Source: Siminovitchia sp047228825 (GTDB lineage: Bacteria > Bacillota > Bacilli > Bacillales > Bacillaceae_C). From it: a stretch of DNA of 64,000 nucleotides. The DNA lies in assembly GCF_047228825.1 (NCBI RefSeq), contig NZ_JBFEGN010000003.1:1-64000 (forward strand), in the 5' to 3' direction. The notes beneath the pieces were generated by a model, which was given only the letters and a program-made list of their open reading frames with translations, was not told the DNA's origin and ran no database searches. The position numbers were made by a program, and so were the translations under genes. Shown piece by piece: positions 1-8,338 of this stretch. Within the stretch, counting starts at the first letter, position 1; every line of letters begins with the position of its first letter.

Positions 1-118
1 AATTTTCAATATCCATTTGTTTCAGAAACTGAAGGAATGGCAATAATCCAGCTATATTGGTTGAATTTTTCAAATGAAAGTTAGCTTTAATATTTGATAG
101 GTTTGTGGTAAACTTCAC
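1..118 (-). CDS. transposase N-terminus, cut by the window edge
   Basis: A GTG start at 118-116, preceded by an AGGAG ribosome binding site near 128-132, opens a frame that runs off the left edge without a stop. The 39 visible residues begin VKFTTNLSNIKANFHL and continue with a segment like AGLLPFLQKLKQMDIEN. This looks to me like the N-terminus of an IS4/IS1380-type DDE transposase, but I cannot fix the family from so short a piece. A TATAAT-like stretch and an A/T-rich end lie just upstream (150-190), which would fit an insertion-sequence end with its own promoter. The catalytic region is outside the window. Confidence 0.45.
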   Translation of the reverse strand, partial: MKFTTNLSNIKANFHLKNSTNIAGLLPFLQFLKQMDIEN

Positions 119-741
119 CTTAAAGGTGCTCCTTTCTTTGGGATTTAGTTTAGTACAAACCTAATTATACCAAAGGTTGGAGCCCTTTTTGTATTTATAA
201 ACTAGATTTTACTTTCGTAATCCAGGATTCATGGATGCTGGCCAGCCAAATGAAATGGGCTTACAAATAAGCGATCCGGCTGGTGGATGGTTGCGAAAAA
301 ATAGTCAAGTTCAACCACAAATGTTCCAGGCAGCCAGAAATTGAATTGCATCAATTTGTACACAAGACAGCTATCCTGTTCCTTGGGTTTAGTTCGTCAT
401 CTCTATACGATTACACTCGCTTGTATAACGAGTGTGATCGATGAAAAAACTTCACGAAAACAAGTTACGATTCACACTGGCTTGGAAAAGCCCGGTTTTG
501 TCTACCTTGGTTTAAGTTTTCGTTTAGCCCTTCAAACACAAGAATAGAAAAAAACAGCAGATGCGAATGAACGCATCTGCTGTTTTGTGTTGATGCCGGG
601 ATTTTTTTATTGGAGTGCACTTATCCGCCTTATCATCATGAAGCTTAAAGACACCACAGGTGAAAAAAGACTCTTTTAACTTGTGTTTTCCTGGTTTACA
701 AAAACATTAAAGTAATCTCATAGATATATCCTGAAACAATA
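119..741. other. gene-poor stretch with decayed coding remnants
   Basis: No intact gene is supported here. It holds the presumed insertion-sequence end (about 119-200). A 37-codon open frame at 231-344 (+) starts MDAGQPNEMGLQISDPAGG and has no ribosome binding site, so it looks like the tail of a lost gene. A strong terminator hairpin lies at 551-586. An inverted repeat of ACACTCG and CGAGTGT sits near 402-436. The longer open frame 341-547 has no start signal and no recognisable sequence. Confidence 0.4.
551..586. terminator. 15-bp perfect terminator hairpin
   Basis: Arms AAAACAGCAGATGCG (551-565) and CGCATCTGCTGTTTT (572-586) pair perfectly around a 6-base loop, with A and T tracts on the two sides. 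It may work in both directions. It most probably closes whatever gene once ended in the decayed stretch to its left; the catalase gene stops at 742 on the other strand. Confidence 0.7.
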
Positions 742-2805
742 TCAGGTTCTATTCCAAAAACGTTGCTGAGCAATTGCAGATACAAATTCTTTTCCGAAAT
801 TTGGGTTGTTTGCGGCAAAAACAACTCCGGCCAAGTTGTTTTTTTCTGATGCATGAATATAAGACTGTCCCGTTGAGGCAACACCAATCGGTTTAAAGTG
901 TTTGTACATCTCGGTGACGAAAGTTATAATGTTTTGATTAAATTTCTCTTGATTCTGGTAATTTCCTCCAACAACATAGAGCGAATCATACAAGACAGAG
1001 TAGGTAGTAAGAAATGTCTGGTTAACTTTAATTTTTGTACCATCTGCTCCTGTGACGGTACCAAGCATTTCACTGATAATGTCCATAAATACGCCATTTT
1101 TTGCCAGTGTATCAAGAACATGGCTTACTTCTTCACCATTAAATCCATCGCCGATTAAAACACCCACTTTTTGTGTATAGGCATAATGCGGTGTAGTTAG
1201 CTGGCTAAGCGCAGGGGAGCTTTTTGATACCGGAACATGAGAACCTTTTGGCCGTTTCACACCAACATGGTCGGCAATCGTGCAGGCCATTTCTTTATCA
1301 ACGTTCGCCCACATTTCGACATTTTGCTGGCGGACGGATTTGCTTTTCACTCTTCCAATATGGTAAATAAAATTTTCCACCATGTCTTGTTGCTCAATCG
1401 AAGACAAACTGTTCCAATAAAGTCTGGGCTGTGAAAAGAAATCAAGGTACGATTCGCTTGGGACTTCCCTGGTTACATGTCCTTCGACTCTTTCAGGATA
1501 ATTGACGTATCCGCCTTCTTCAAAAGAAGCCTCGGCTGGAGTATTTCCCGCTAACGAATTATTATGATAGTGTACGGAATCAACGTCGATTCGATGTCTT
1601 TGATAGCTATCCCGCAGGTTATAGCTCCTTTTTACGATCGGTCTGTTAACCGGGATATCATTAATATTCGCTGAATGTTGCCGATATAATTCCGTATCCC
1701 TGTAGGCAAATGCCCTGCCCTGCAACACCGGATCATTGGTAAAGTCGATACCTGGAACAAGATGTGCAGGATCAAATACAGACTGTTCTTCCTCTGCAAA
1801 GAAATTATCAACAAGCCTGTTCAACGTCATTCTACCGATTATTTCAACAGGAACCTCTTCCTCCGGCCAAAGCTTTATATCATCCAAAATATCAAAATCA
1901 TAATTAAACTCATCTTCTTCAGCAATAAGCTGGACGCCAAGGTCGTATTCAGGGTAGGCTTTCTTTTCGATCGCTTCAATAATATCCCGGCGGTGGAAGT
2001 CCGGATCAACCCCTCCGATAATATTCGCTTCATCCAGCAACAATGAATGAACACCAAGTACAGGCTCCCATTTAAATCTGACAAAGGTTGATTTACCTTG
2101 TTCATTAATAAATCGAAACGTATTGATCGGCCAGCCCGCCATCATGCGCCAGCTTCTGGGACGGCCACGCATCGACATCAGCCACATCACCATATGGGCT
2201 GATTCTTGGTTATTCGCAACATAATCCCAAAAATTATCGTGCGCGGTAGTCGCTTGGGGAATATCCGTAACGGGGTTCTGTTTAGCAGCATGCGCCAAAT
2301 CCATAAATTTCATGGCATCAGCCAAAATGAAGACGGGAAATTGGAGTGACAATGAATCATAATTTCCTTCTTGGGTATAAAACTTGACCGCAAAGCCGCG
2401 AATATCTACCGCTGTATCCTTCGATCCTTTATTCCCTGTAAAATTGGAAAATCGAACAAACACGGGTGTTTTGCGCCCGTCCTCCTGCAGGAAGTGCGCT
2501 TTCGTAACATGTCGCATCGATTTGCAGGTTTCAAATTCCCCGTATACTCCGAAGCCTCTGGCATGGACGACTTTTTCCGGTATTCGTTCCCGGCTGAAAT
2601 GCGACTGTTTTTTATAAAAATGATAGTCTTGAAATAATAGCGGACCGCGTTTTCCTGCCCTTAATGTAAAAGTATCATTTGAAACTTTTACACCGCTGTC
2701 ATCCGTCATTTTCTTTTTCGGGCCGGTATTTTTTTTGCGGTACCGGTCCAGCTGCTCTTGTTTCCTATTTTCATCAGCCTTTTTATTCTTTCTTTCATTA
2801 TCCAC
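742..2805 (-). CDS. katE: large-subunit (clade II, KatE/HPII type) catalase with altered distal pocket
   Basis: 687 residues, the usual length of Bacillus KatE. The N-terminal ~40 residues are Lys/Glu-rich and disordered. The catalase fold follows, with distal His81 in the VVHARG motif and the proximal heme ligand Tyr in GRAFAYRDTE. The C-terminal 130 residues form the flavodoxin/DJ-1-like domain typical of HPII enzymes. The start is GTG at 2805 after GGTGAT. Oddity: where other catalases have D-L-V-G-N-N-T-P, this protein has D-S-L-S-L-Q-F-P (150-157), so the distal Asn that helps His split hydrogen peroxide is missing. The rest of the alignment through this part is gap-free. It may be a weak catalase, or another heme enzyme with this fold. 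A sporulation-type promoter lies upstream (2840-2868). Confidence 0.93.
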   Translation of the reverse strand: MDNERKNKKADENRKQEQLDRYRKKNTGPKKKMTDDSGVKVSNDTFTLRAGKRGPLLFQDYHFYKKQSHFSRERIPEKVVHARGFGVYGEFETCKSMRHVTKAHFLQEDGRKTPVFVRFSNFTGNKGSKDTAVDIRGFAVKFYTQEGNYDSLSLQFPVFILADAMKFMDLAHAAKQNPVTDIPQATTAHDNFWDYVANNQESAHMVMWLMSMRGRPRSWRMMAGWPINTFRFINEQGKSTFVRFKWEPVLGVHSLLLDEANIIGGVDPDFHRRDIIEAIEKKAYPEYDLGVQLIAEEDEFNYDFDILDDIKLWPEEEVPVEIIGRMTLNRLVDNFFAEEEQSVFDPAHLVPGIDFTNDPVLQGRAFAYRDTELYRQHSANINDIPVNRPIVKRSYNLRDSYQRHRIDVDSVHYHNNSLAGNTPAEASFEEGGYVNYPERVEGHVTREVPSESYLDFFSQPRLYWNSLSSIEQQDMVENFIYHIGRVKSKSVRQQNVEMWANVDKEMACTIADHVGVKRPKGSHVPVSKSSPALSQLTTPHYAYTQKVGVLIGDGFNGEEVSHVLDTLAKNGVFMDIISEMLGTVTGADGTKIKVNQTFLTTYSVLYDSLYVVGGNYQNQEKFNQNIITFVTEMYKHFKPIGVASTGQSYIHASEKNNLAGVVFAANNPNFGKEFVSAIAQQRFWNRT

Positions 2806-2839
2806 TAAATCACCATTCCTAACATATATTTTAATTCAA

Positions 2840-2868
2840 TCATATGAGTTCCCATAAAAATTTATTCA
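2840..2868 (-). promoter_or_regulatory. possible sigma-G/sigma-F type promoter for the catalase gene
   Basis: On the minus strand TGAATA (2868-2863) is followed after 16 bases by CATATGA (2846-2840). This resembles the forespore sigma-G pattern (gnATr, then cATnnTA). The spacer is slightly short, so the call is tentative. I saw no sigma-B (GTTTAA...GGGTAT) or PerR-box match in this region. In B. subtilis a different catalase, KatX, is the forespore/spore one. Confidence 0.3.
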
Positions 2869-2937
2869 ATTATCATTTTTGCTTTTTAAATAGTAAAATG
2901 AAGAAGTGAAAAAAATGATTCAAACATTGGCGAGCAA

Positions 2938-2970
2938 AAAACGCTCCCCTCTTAAGAAATGGAAGCGTTT
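2938..2970 (-). terminator. terminator overlapping the end of prsW
   Basis: AAACGCT and AGCGTTT arms with flanking T/A runs. On the minus strand the hairpin begins in the last codons of prsW and ends in TTTTTTG. Confidence 0.6.
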
Positions 2971-3644
2971 CTGCTTTTCAATTTTTTATTGTAAAATTCT
3001 TTTGTCATGAGATGGGCATGTTTAACTTTCTTTAGTCCGAGCCACCATAGAAAAAGCATGAACGGCAGAATGTAATAAATCCAATTCTTCCCCGAAACCA
3101 AGATATAATCATATAATCCATGCAAGACAAAAGGCACAAAAAAGGCGGTGAACACCCATTTCCACCCGTTTTGTCCATATTGAAACTTGCCCTTTCCCAA
3201 GTAATAACCCATAATGACACCGAATAAAGCATGGCTTGAAACAGGGAGCAATGCACGTCCCAACGCGAAATTTATTCCATTGGCCGCCAAATAAAAAATA
3301 TTTTCCACGGTTGCAAAACCGAGTGATATACTCGCTCCGTAGACAATTCCGTCAAACGGCTCATCAAACTCTGCATGCTGATACACATACAAGAAAAGGA
3401 CAAACCATTTAAAAAACTCTTCGGATAAAGAAGCTGAAAGAAATGAAGATAGCAAATCACTTTGAAAAATCCCCTCAGCATCGATTACATATTGTATAAA
3501 CATGATTGGAAACGTTAAAATTGCACCAAGCAAAAAGGTTTTAAAAACAATCAGCACAGGTTCCTGCCCAAATTGGTCCCGCAAATAGAAATAGCTCAAC
3601 AAAGCCAATCCCGGGGCAATTCCAGCTGATAAAATAACCAGCAT
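2952..3644 (-). CDS. prsW: site-1 protease PrsW (anti-sigma-W processing)
   Basis: 230-residue polytopic membrane protease of the PrsW/glutamic-type family. In B. subtilis it makes the first cut in the anti-sigma factor RsiW and so releases sigma-W. The family motifs are visible: EE at residues 75-76 in SLSEEFFKWF, then GFATVENIFY, SSHALFGVIMG and VLHGLYDY. About seven or eight hydrophobic segments are present. I chose the ATG at 3644 because AGAGGG precedes it and the protein then matches B. subtilis PrsW (MFAIISAGIAPG...). An in-frame ATG at 3677 lacks a ribosome binding site. A sigma-W promoter elsewhere in the window (40971) fits a functional sigma-W pathway. Confidence 0.93.
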   Translation of the reverse strand: MLVILSAGIAPGLALLSYFYLRDQFGQEPVLIVFKTFLLGAILTFPIMFIQYVIDAEGIFQSDLLSSFLSASLSEEFFKWFVLFLYVYQHAEFDEPFDGIVYGASISLGFATVENIFYLAANGINFALGRALLPVSSHALFGVIMGYYLGKGKFQYGQNGWKWVFTAFFVPFVLHGLYDYILVSGKNWIYYILPFMLFLWWLGLKKVKHAHLMTKEFYNKKLKSRNASIS

Positions 3645-3737
3645 TCCGCGGCCCTCTTTCTTTTTCTTTTCCTTCATCGTATCATGTAACTGACAATTTG
3701 AACATGCCGGATTCCAAAAAATAAAGGAGTTGAAGAT

Positions 3738-4709
3738 ATGAAAAATTTACTTGTTATTCATACAGGCGGAACAATTTCCATGAAGAAAGATTCCGCGACC
3801 GAAACAGCGGGAATCGGATCCCGGAATCCGCTGTTGGAAACAACCGATACATTGACGGATTCATCCCATTTAAACGTCATTGAACCTTTTCATAAACCGT
3901 CACCCCATATGACCGTCACTGATATGGTTTACTTAAAAAAAATCATTGAAAAGGAATGTTCCGAAAAAGGTTACGATGGAGTGGTCATTACGCATGGCAC
4001 GGATACAATGGAAGAAACCGCCTTTTTTCTAGATTTGACCGTGCGGGCGGATGTTCCGGTTGTTTTGACAGGAGCAATGCGTGCAAGCAATGAAATCGGC
4101 GCCGACGGATTCAGCAATTTGCTTTCAGCGATACGCACTGCAGAGGAAGAACAAGCCAAAAACAAAGGCGTTCTCGTAGTCTTTCATGATGACATACATA
4201 CAGCTGTTGACGTCACCAAAACCCATACAACAAGCGCGGCCGCTTTTCAAAGCCCTCTGGCAGGCCCTGTCGGAACCATTACGCCCAATCAAGTTTTATT
4301 CCGCTACAATCCGCTGTTGCAAAACAAGCTGCAAGTAGATGAAATCAATAAACAGGTCGCACTGTTAAAAGCGTATGCCGGCATGGATTCATCTATACTC
4401 CTGGCCTTAAAGGACATGGCGTATGACGGCGTAGTGATTGAAGCCTTGGGACAGGGAAATCTTCCTCCCCAAACGACACAGGGCATCGAAACCCTCATAA
4501 GGTCTGGCATCCCCGTTGTTGTTGTTTCAAGGTGTCAAGGCGGTTTCGTCTATCCCGCCTATCATTACCAGGGAGGGGGAAGCCATTTGAGAGATTTGGG
4601 CGTTATATTTTGCAATGGTTTAAACGGACAAAAAGCCCGGATCAAATTAATGGCCGCCTTGATGAACACGAAAGACCGAAACGAATTGATCCGCATCATG
4701 GAAAATTAA
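3738..4709 (+). CDS. ansA: type I L-asparaginase
   Basis: 323 residues. It hydrolyses L-asparagine to aspartate and ammonia in the cytoplasm. The two catalytic threonine motifs are present: HTGGTIS near residue 9 and HGTDTMEETA near residue 88. The TGAMR and GNLP segments are also typical. The start ATG follows AAGGAG by 9 bases. It stands alone, divergent from prsW; no aspartase (ansB) or ansR neighbour is seen. Confidence 0.95.
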   Translation: MKNLLVIHTGGTISMKKDSATETAGIGSRNPLLETTDTLTDSSHLNVIEPFHKPSPHMTVTDMVYLKKIIEKECSEKGYDGVVITHGTDTMEETAFFLDLTVRADVPVVLTGAMRASNEIGADGFSNLLSAIRTAEEEQAKNKGVLVVFHDDIHTAVDVTKTHTTSAAAFQSPLAGPVGTITPNQVLFRYNPLLQNKLQVDEINKQVALLKAYAGMDSSILLALKDMAYDGVVIEALGQGNLPPQTTQGIETLIRSGIPVVVVSRCQGGFVYPAYHYQGGGSHLRDLGVIFCNGLNGQKARIKLMAALMNTKDRNELIRIMEN

Positions 4710-4724
4710 CCATGCTTTGTCTAA

Positions 4725-4815
4725 GAAAAACGCAAGCGCCCGTTTTAGCAACGTACAAACTGGAGCTCCGCACGATATAAAGGAAACACGGCGAGGAACG
4801 AAGGCTCAGGCAGCG
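4725..4815. repeat. probable degenerate dispersed intergenic repeat
   Basis: A GC-rich block between ansA and ypdA contains AACGCAAGCGCCCGTTTTAG, then CTGGAGCTCCGCACGATATA, then GGAAACACGGCGAGG. From memory these phrases occur together in a dispersed intergenic element of Bacillus genomes. This copy seems shortened at its right end. No second copy is in the window. Confidence 0.4.
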
Positions 4816-4875
4816 ACAGATATTTTTTCAGCCTGATATTCAAAAAAACTTATGATTTCTTTAACAAAAAAAACA

Positions 4876-4899
4876 TCCCGGTCATTGATTGGACCGGGA
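4876..4899 (-). terminator. terminator overlapping the end of ypdA
   Basis: TCCCGGTC (4876-4883) pairs with GACCGGGA (4892-4899). On the minus strand it is followed by a T-run. The hairpin includes the last codons and stop of ypdA. Confidence 0.8.
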
Positions 4900-5871
4900 C
4901 GTACATATCATTTCCTTTTCCTTAATCGCTTTTGCAATTTGCCCGCCGTGGAAGCGGCCATTTTCAATAAATATTTCATTTGCGTTGTTTCCGGCTGCGA
5001 TCACGCCCGCAATAAACAAACCCGGAATGTTCGTCTCCATCGTTTCCGGGTCAAACAACGGCTTTCCTGTCCGGTCATCCATTTTGACCCCCATCGCTTT
5101 TATAAAGGAGTGATCCGGGTGATAACCGGTCATTGCAAAGACAAAATCATTCGCTATCACTTCTTCTTTATCGCCATTCACATACCGAATGCTCTTTTCC
5201 GTAATCTCACGTACTTCCGCATTAAAAACCATGGCAATCTCGCCGTTCCTCACCAATGCTTCAAAGTCCGGCAGTACCCACGGTTTAATGCTCGGCGAAT
5301 AATGATCCCCCCGGTATAGGACCGTTACGCGGGCTCCGGCTTTTTGCAGCTCCAGGGCTGCATCAATTGCCGAATTTTTGCCGCCGATCACGGCGACATC
5401 CGTATCAAAATACGGATGGGCCTCTTTAAAATAGTGGGAAACTTTGCCAAGCTCCTCCCCCGGGATCCCCATCATGTTCGGATGATCGTAATAACCGGTA
5501 GCGACTACAACATACCGGGAACGGTACGTGTCTTTATCGGTTTTTACAGTAAAAAATCCATTCTCTTTTCTGATGCTTGAAGCCGTCTCAAACCGGTGAA
5601 TCCTTATATTCGTTCTTTTGGCCACTTCACGGTAATAGGTTAAGGCCTCATTCCGTTTCGGCTTGCGGTTAACAGTAATAAACGGAATGTCTCCGATTTC
5701 CAATTTTTCACTCGTGCTGAAAAAGGTTTGGTGGGTCGGGTAGTTATATATCGCGTTGACAATATTTCCTTTTTCAATGACCAGCGGATTTTTCCCTATA
5801 TGTTGCAATGCAATTGCTGCAGACAGGCCGCATGGCCCCCCTCCAACAATGATGCATTCTTCTTGTACCAT
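4882..5871 (-). CDS. ypdA: YpdA-family bacillithiol disulfide reductase
   Basis: 329-residue FAD/NADPH flavoprotein. The dinucleotide-binding motif GGGPCGLSAA is near residue 10 and a second one, VIGGKNSA, near residue 155. YpdA (Bdr) proteins reduce oxidised bacillithiol. A bacilliredoxin (brxB) is encoded at 62094-62531 of the same window, consistent with the pathway being present. I chose the ATG at 5871 because GATAGGGGAG precedes it; the longer in-frame start at 5919 adds 16 residues that do not belong to the family. In B. subtilis gudB lies next to it; here it is absent. Confidence 0.93.
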   Translation of the reverse strand: MVQEECIIVGGGPCGLSAAIALQHIGKNPLVIEKGNIVNAIYNYPTHQTFFSTSEKLEIGDIPFITVNRKPKRNEALTYYREVAKRTNIRIHRFETASSIRKENGFFTVKTDKDTYRSRYVVVATGYYDHPNMMGIPGEELGKVSHYFKEAHPYFDTDVAVIGGKNSAIDAALELQKAGARVTVLYRGDHYSPSIKPWVLPDFEALVRNGEIAMVFNAEVREITEKSIRYVNGDKEEVIANDFVFAMTGYHPDHSFIKAMGVKMDDRTGKPLFDPETMETNIPGLFIAGVIAAGNNANEIFIENGRFHGGQIAKAIKEKEMICTSRSNQ

Positions 5872-5961
5872 GTACGAAAACTCCCCTATCCTGGCGTTTG
5901 CTAAAAAACCTCTATTCATTATGATAGGAGATTTTTAGAACATGTGCAAAGCTTATGCGCC

Positions 5962-6534
5962 TTAAAAATATTGCTGTAATAGATGGATTGCTTCATTTTC
6001 AATAATCAATTCCCCATAATCACCCAAGTAGGCATCCGAAAAGATCGATATGTCGCCATACTCGCTGAAGATGCTGTCGAAATGTTCGTAATATTGCGGA
6101 TCGGCATTCGCTTTTACAAAGTATTTATTTTTCAACACATATAAAGAGTTGTTCCCTAATGGCACCGAAGAACCTGTTAGCCTTTTGGACAATAATATGA
6201 CGTGTTCAAAATCATCAAATTGAAACAGGAGAATATGGTCGCCATTGTGGGAATATTTTCCGGCTGTGATTGAGGGAATTTGCTCTCCTTCCTCATCTTC
6301 AATCGTTAATATAAGAACAAGTTCTTTTGATGTAAGTGAAAAAATCTCCACGGAGACGGCTCCAAAATGATTCAACTCAAATATGCGGCCGGCTTCATCC
6401 AACATTTCATCAAATAAAACGTCCCATAAAAAAGATTCCTTCAGTATTTCATCTTGGAGAAACCCCTTATTCGTCAGCTCTTCGAACGTAATGGAATATT
6501 TAATTTTGTTGGCTGATATTCTTTCGAGTTTCAT
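5962..6534 (-). CDS. ypbH: adaptor protein YpbH/MecB (MecA paralogue)
   Basis: 190 residues, close to B. subtilis YpbH. MecA-family proteins tether substrates to the ClpC chaperone-protease. The N-terminal substrate domain begins MKLERISANKIKYSITFEEL, followed by an acidic linker and a C-terminal ClpC-binding domain. The start ATG at 6534 follows CAGGAGG. The open frame upstream (to 6675) overlaps the end of the next gene and is not coding. It shares orientation with ypbG. Confidence 0.9.
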   Translation of the reverse strand: MKLERISANKIKYSITFEELTNKGFLQDEILKESFLWDVLFDEMLDEAGRIFELNHFGAVSVEIFSLTSKELVLILTIEDEEGEQIPSITAGKYSHNGDHILLFQFDDFEHVILLSKRLTGSSVPLGNNSLYVLKNKYFVKANADPQYYEHFDSIFSEYGDISIFSDAYLGDYGELIIENEAIHLLQQYF

Positions 6535-6619
6535 GTCATCCGCCTCCTGCCCGGTACTGTTACCTCCATCATATGAAGGAGCCGGCGGATGGTTCGCGAA
6601 AGGTCTCCGGGCAGAATAT

Positions 6620-7396
6620 CTACTTTTGCCCCTCTGCATGTTTGATCGTAACAAGATGGGTTTCTGCCGGGGCACCGAGCCTTAATGGCAGCAATGTTGT
6701 TCCGTATCCGTTGCTGATCAGTATCGTGGTGTTGAAGTGATGAAATGTTCTTCCCCGTTGATAAGGACCGAAACCAAAAAGCCGAATTTGCCCGCCATGT
6801 GTATGACCGCTCAAAACAAGGGCAATGTTGTCTGATTTTCTTATAGCATCAAGGATAAACGGCTTGTGGCTGAGCAGGATTTTAAAATGACGATCATCCA
6901 AAGAATGTAAAATGGCCCTTAATGAAGGTTCGGACGGTTCATGATCATCAAGACCGATCAGTGCAATTGAACTTTCTCCCTTTTGAAGAAATGCCGCTTC
7001 ATTTTTTAAAACCGTGACGCCGCATTCGCGAAACAATTTATTCAGCTTTCCGGTATTTATTTCGTAATCGTTATTTCCCCAAATGAAAAAGACCGGTGCC
7101 GCCTGTTGCAGCATTTCGATATTTTTCCGGGTTCTTGAAAGGGGCACGCCGCCTTCCGTTAAATCCCCGCCAATGACTACAATATCGGCTTTTCCTTTGA
7201 TATTTTGAATGATGGTCTCGTGAACGAGCCTTTTATGAATATCGGATATGAAGAAAATCGTTAATTCTCCCCATTGTTTCGGGAAATCCGGAAATGCAAG
7301 CTCCTCTTTTTTCACTCTATTGTGAAAAGCTTCTTTTACCATGAAAATCAATAAAAGCGCCGCCAAAAAAAGAATGGTCCATATCATCCAATACAT
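6620..7396 (-). CDS. ypbG: membrane-anchored metallophosphoesterase YpbG
   Basis: 258 residues. An N-terminal membrane helix (residues 1-22) is followed by a calcineurin-like phosphoesterase domain. All metal motifs are present: DIH in FFISDIH, GGDLTEGG, GNNDYE, LLSHKP and SGHTHGGQ. The substrate is unknown. YkuE/YpbG-type enzymes are thought to act near the membrane. The start at 7396 follows AGGGTGAT; the longer frame begins with unrelated residues. Confidence 0.88.
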   Translation of the reverse strand: MYWMIWTILFLAALLLIFMVKEAFHNRVKKEELAFPDFPKQWGELTIFFISDIHKRLVHETIIQNIKGKADIVVIGGDLTEGGVPLSRTRKNIEMLQQAAPVFFIWGNNDYEINTGKLNKLFRECGVTVLKNEAAFLQKGESSIALIGLDDHEPSEPSLRAILHSLDDRHFKILLSHKPFILDAIRKSDNIALVLSGHTHGGQIRLFGFGPYQRGRTFHHFNTTILISNGYGTTLLPLRLGAPAETHLVTIKHAEGQK

Positions 7397-7460
7397 AAGA
7401 TCACCCTGATTATCATATGGGTAACATCTTATCACACGATCAATGAAAAGTGTCAAAAGA

Positions 7461-7520
7461 AAAAACGCTAACGCGTTTTTTCTTTGAAGTGAGAGGTAGA
7501 AGGTTGGATTTGACTAAATG
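7461..7520. repeat. terminator-like hairpin plus degenerate heptamer repeat, copy A
   Basis: AAAAACGC-TAAC-GCGTTTTTT forms a short hairpin at 7461-7480 that could end transcription of the small gene at 7550-7693. It is followed by degenerate 7-base units (GAAGTGA, GAGGTAG, AAGGTTG). A clearly related block lies at 21973-22030. Confidence 0.45.
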
Positions 7521-7549
7521 CGGACTGCCAATTTCTTTCTATCCCTATA

Positions 7550-7693
7550 TCATCCTTTGATGCCCTGAAGCCAATCATCATAGCAATCATCACAAAGCAC
7601 TTCTTCCAGATCTGTATCACTTACTTGGAATGTGGCAAAATGCCATTCATTTTCCTCCATGGGCCTCATGCAATAAAAACAGCTTTCAGACAT
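7550..7693 (-). CDS. small Cys-rich (zinc-ribbon-like) protein
   Basis: 47 residues starting MSESCFYCMRPMEENEW and ending CDDCYDDWLQGIKG. A GGGGGGAT ribosome binding site lies 5 bases upstream of the ATG at 7693. Two CxxC pairs (C5/C8 and C34/C37) suggest a structural zinc site. Many acidic residues are present. I do not recognise a named family. It lies between ypbG and ypbF in the same orientation, with hairpins on both sides, and may be its own unit. Confidence 0.75.
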   Translation of the reverse strand: MSESCFYCMRPMEENEWHFATFQVSDTDLEEVLCDDCYDDWLQGIKG

Positions 7694-7762
7694 TGTCATC
7701 CCCCCATATATGGATTATGAATTAGTTTGTAATATTTGATGATGTCTTATTCGGACAAAGTG

Positions 7763-7800
7763 AAAAGGGAAAGCAATTTTCATCAATTGCTTTCCCTTTT
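7763..7800 (-). terminator. 16-bp perfect terminator after ypbF
   Basis: AAAAGGGAAAGCAATT (7763-7778) pairs perfectly with AATTGCTTTCCCTTTT (7785-7800) around a 6-base loop. It lies 10 bases beyond the ypbF stop. Confidence 0.85.
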
Positions 7801-7809
7801 CATTGAAAA

Positions 7810-8271
7810 TTACTTGCTTTCATGAAACAAGTTGATGTCATATTGCACTTTGATTTGTTCAAAAATCTGGTATCTTTCAGACCAGCTTTCTTCTTGCCAT
7901 AAATCCCGGCTTTTATCAATAATCTCACAGCGCAAATCTTGATATTCCTGTTCGGCCTTTTCTTTTCGTTCATAAAAAATTTTTACCGAACCGAACAATA
8001 GTGCTCCAACGATAAACAAGTAAGTAAAGTGGGTTGTCCCTATCATGGCCGAAATAGCTTCCACCGCTGATAACTCGTCGGGGATAATGACATATTTGTA
8101 GCAAATATAACATAAGGCAAGACAATACAAACAGGCGATCGCCAAAAGCAAAAGATGAAGGCTTTTGTAACGGTCAAACTTGAGCTTTCTTTCAATCAAA
8201 TTCTGGATCATTCTTTTCGTCGCTTGATCTGTTTGATCATCCAGCTTTTGAAAAAGCTTTTCCATTGTCAT
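7810..8271 (-). CDS. ypbF: membrane protein YpbF
   Basis: 153 residues of unknown function. It has a charged N-terminus, two hydrophobic segments (about residues 37-60 and 77-97) and a long charged C-terminal tail likely to be a coiled coil. The start MTMEKLFQ at 8271 follows GAGGAGG by 9 bases. Length and position between ypbG and ypbE match B. subtilis YpbF. Confidence 0.8.
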   Translation of the reverse strand: MTMEKLFQKLDDQTDQATKRMIQNLIERKLKFDRYKSLHLLLLAIACLYCLALCYICYKYVIIPDELSAVEAISAMIGTTHFTYLFIVGALLFGSVKIFYERKEKAEQEYQDLRCEIIDKSRDLWQEESWSERYQIFEQIKVQYDINLFHESK

Positions 8272-8338
8272 TGTTTCTTGCCTCCTCATAGACTTCTTAC
8301 TCAATCTATGATTCAGCATGGGCATCTATGATCGATCT

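Noticed and set aside
341..547. 68-codon open frame on the plus strand
   Set aside because: No ribosome binding site and no recognisable sequence; it lies in the decayed stretch next to the mobile-element end.
1762..2046. Open frame antisense to the catalase gene
   Set aside because: It is a shadow of a strongly conserved coding sequence on the other strand and has no start signal.
2821..2900. PerR box or sigma-B promoter before the catalase gene
   Set aside because: The best match to the PerR box fails in the right half, and no GTTTAA...GGGTAT pair at proper spacing is present.
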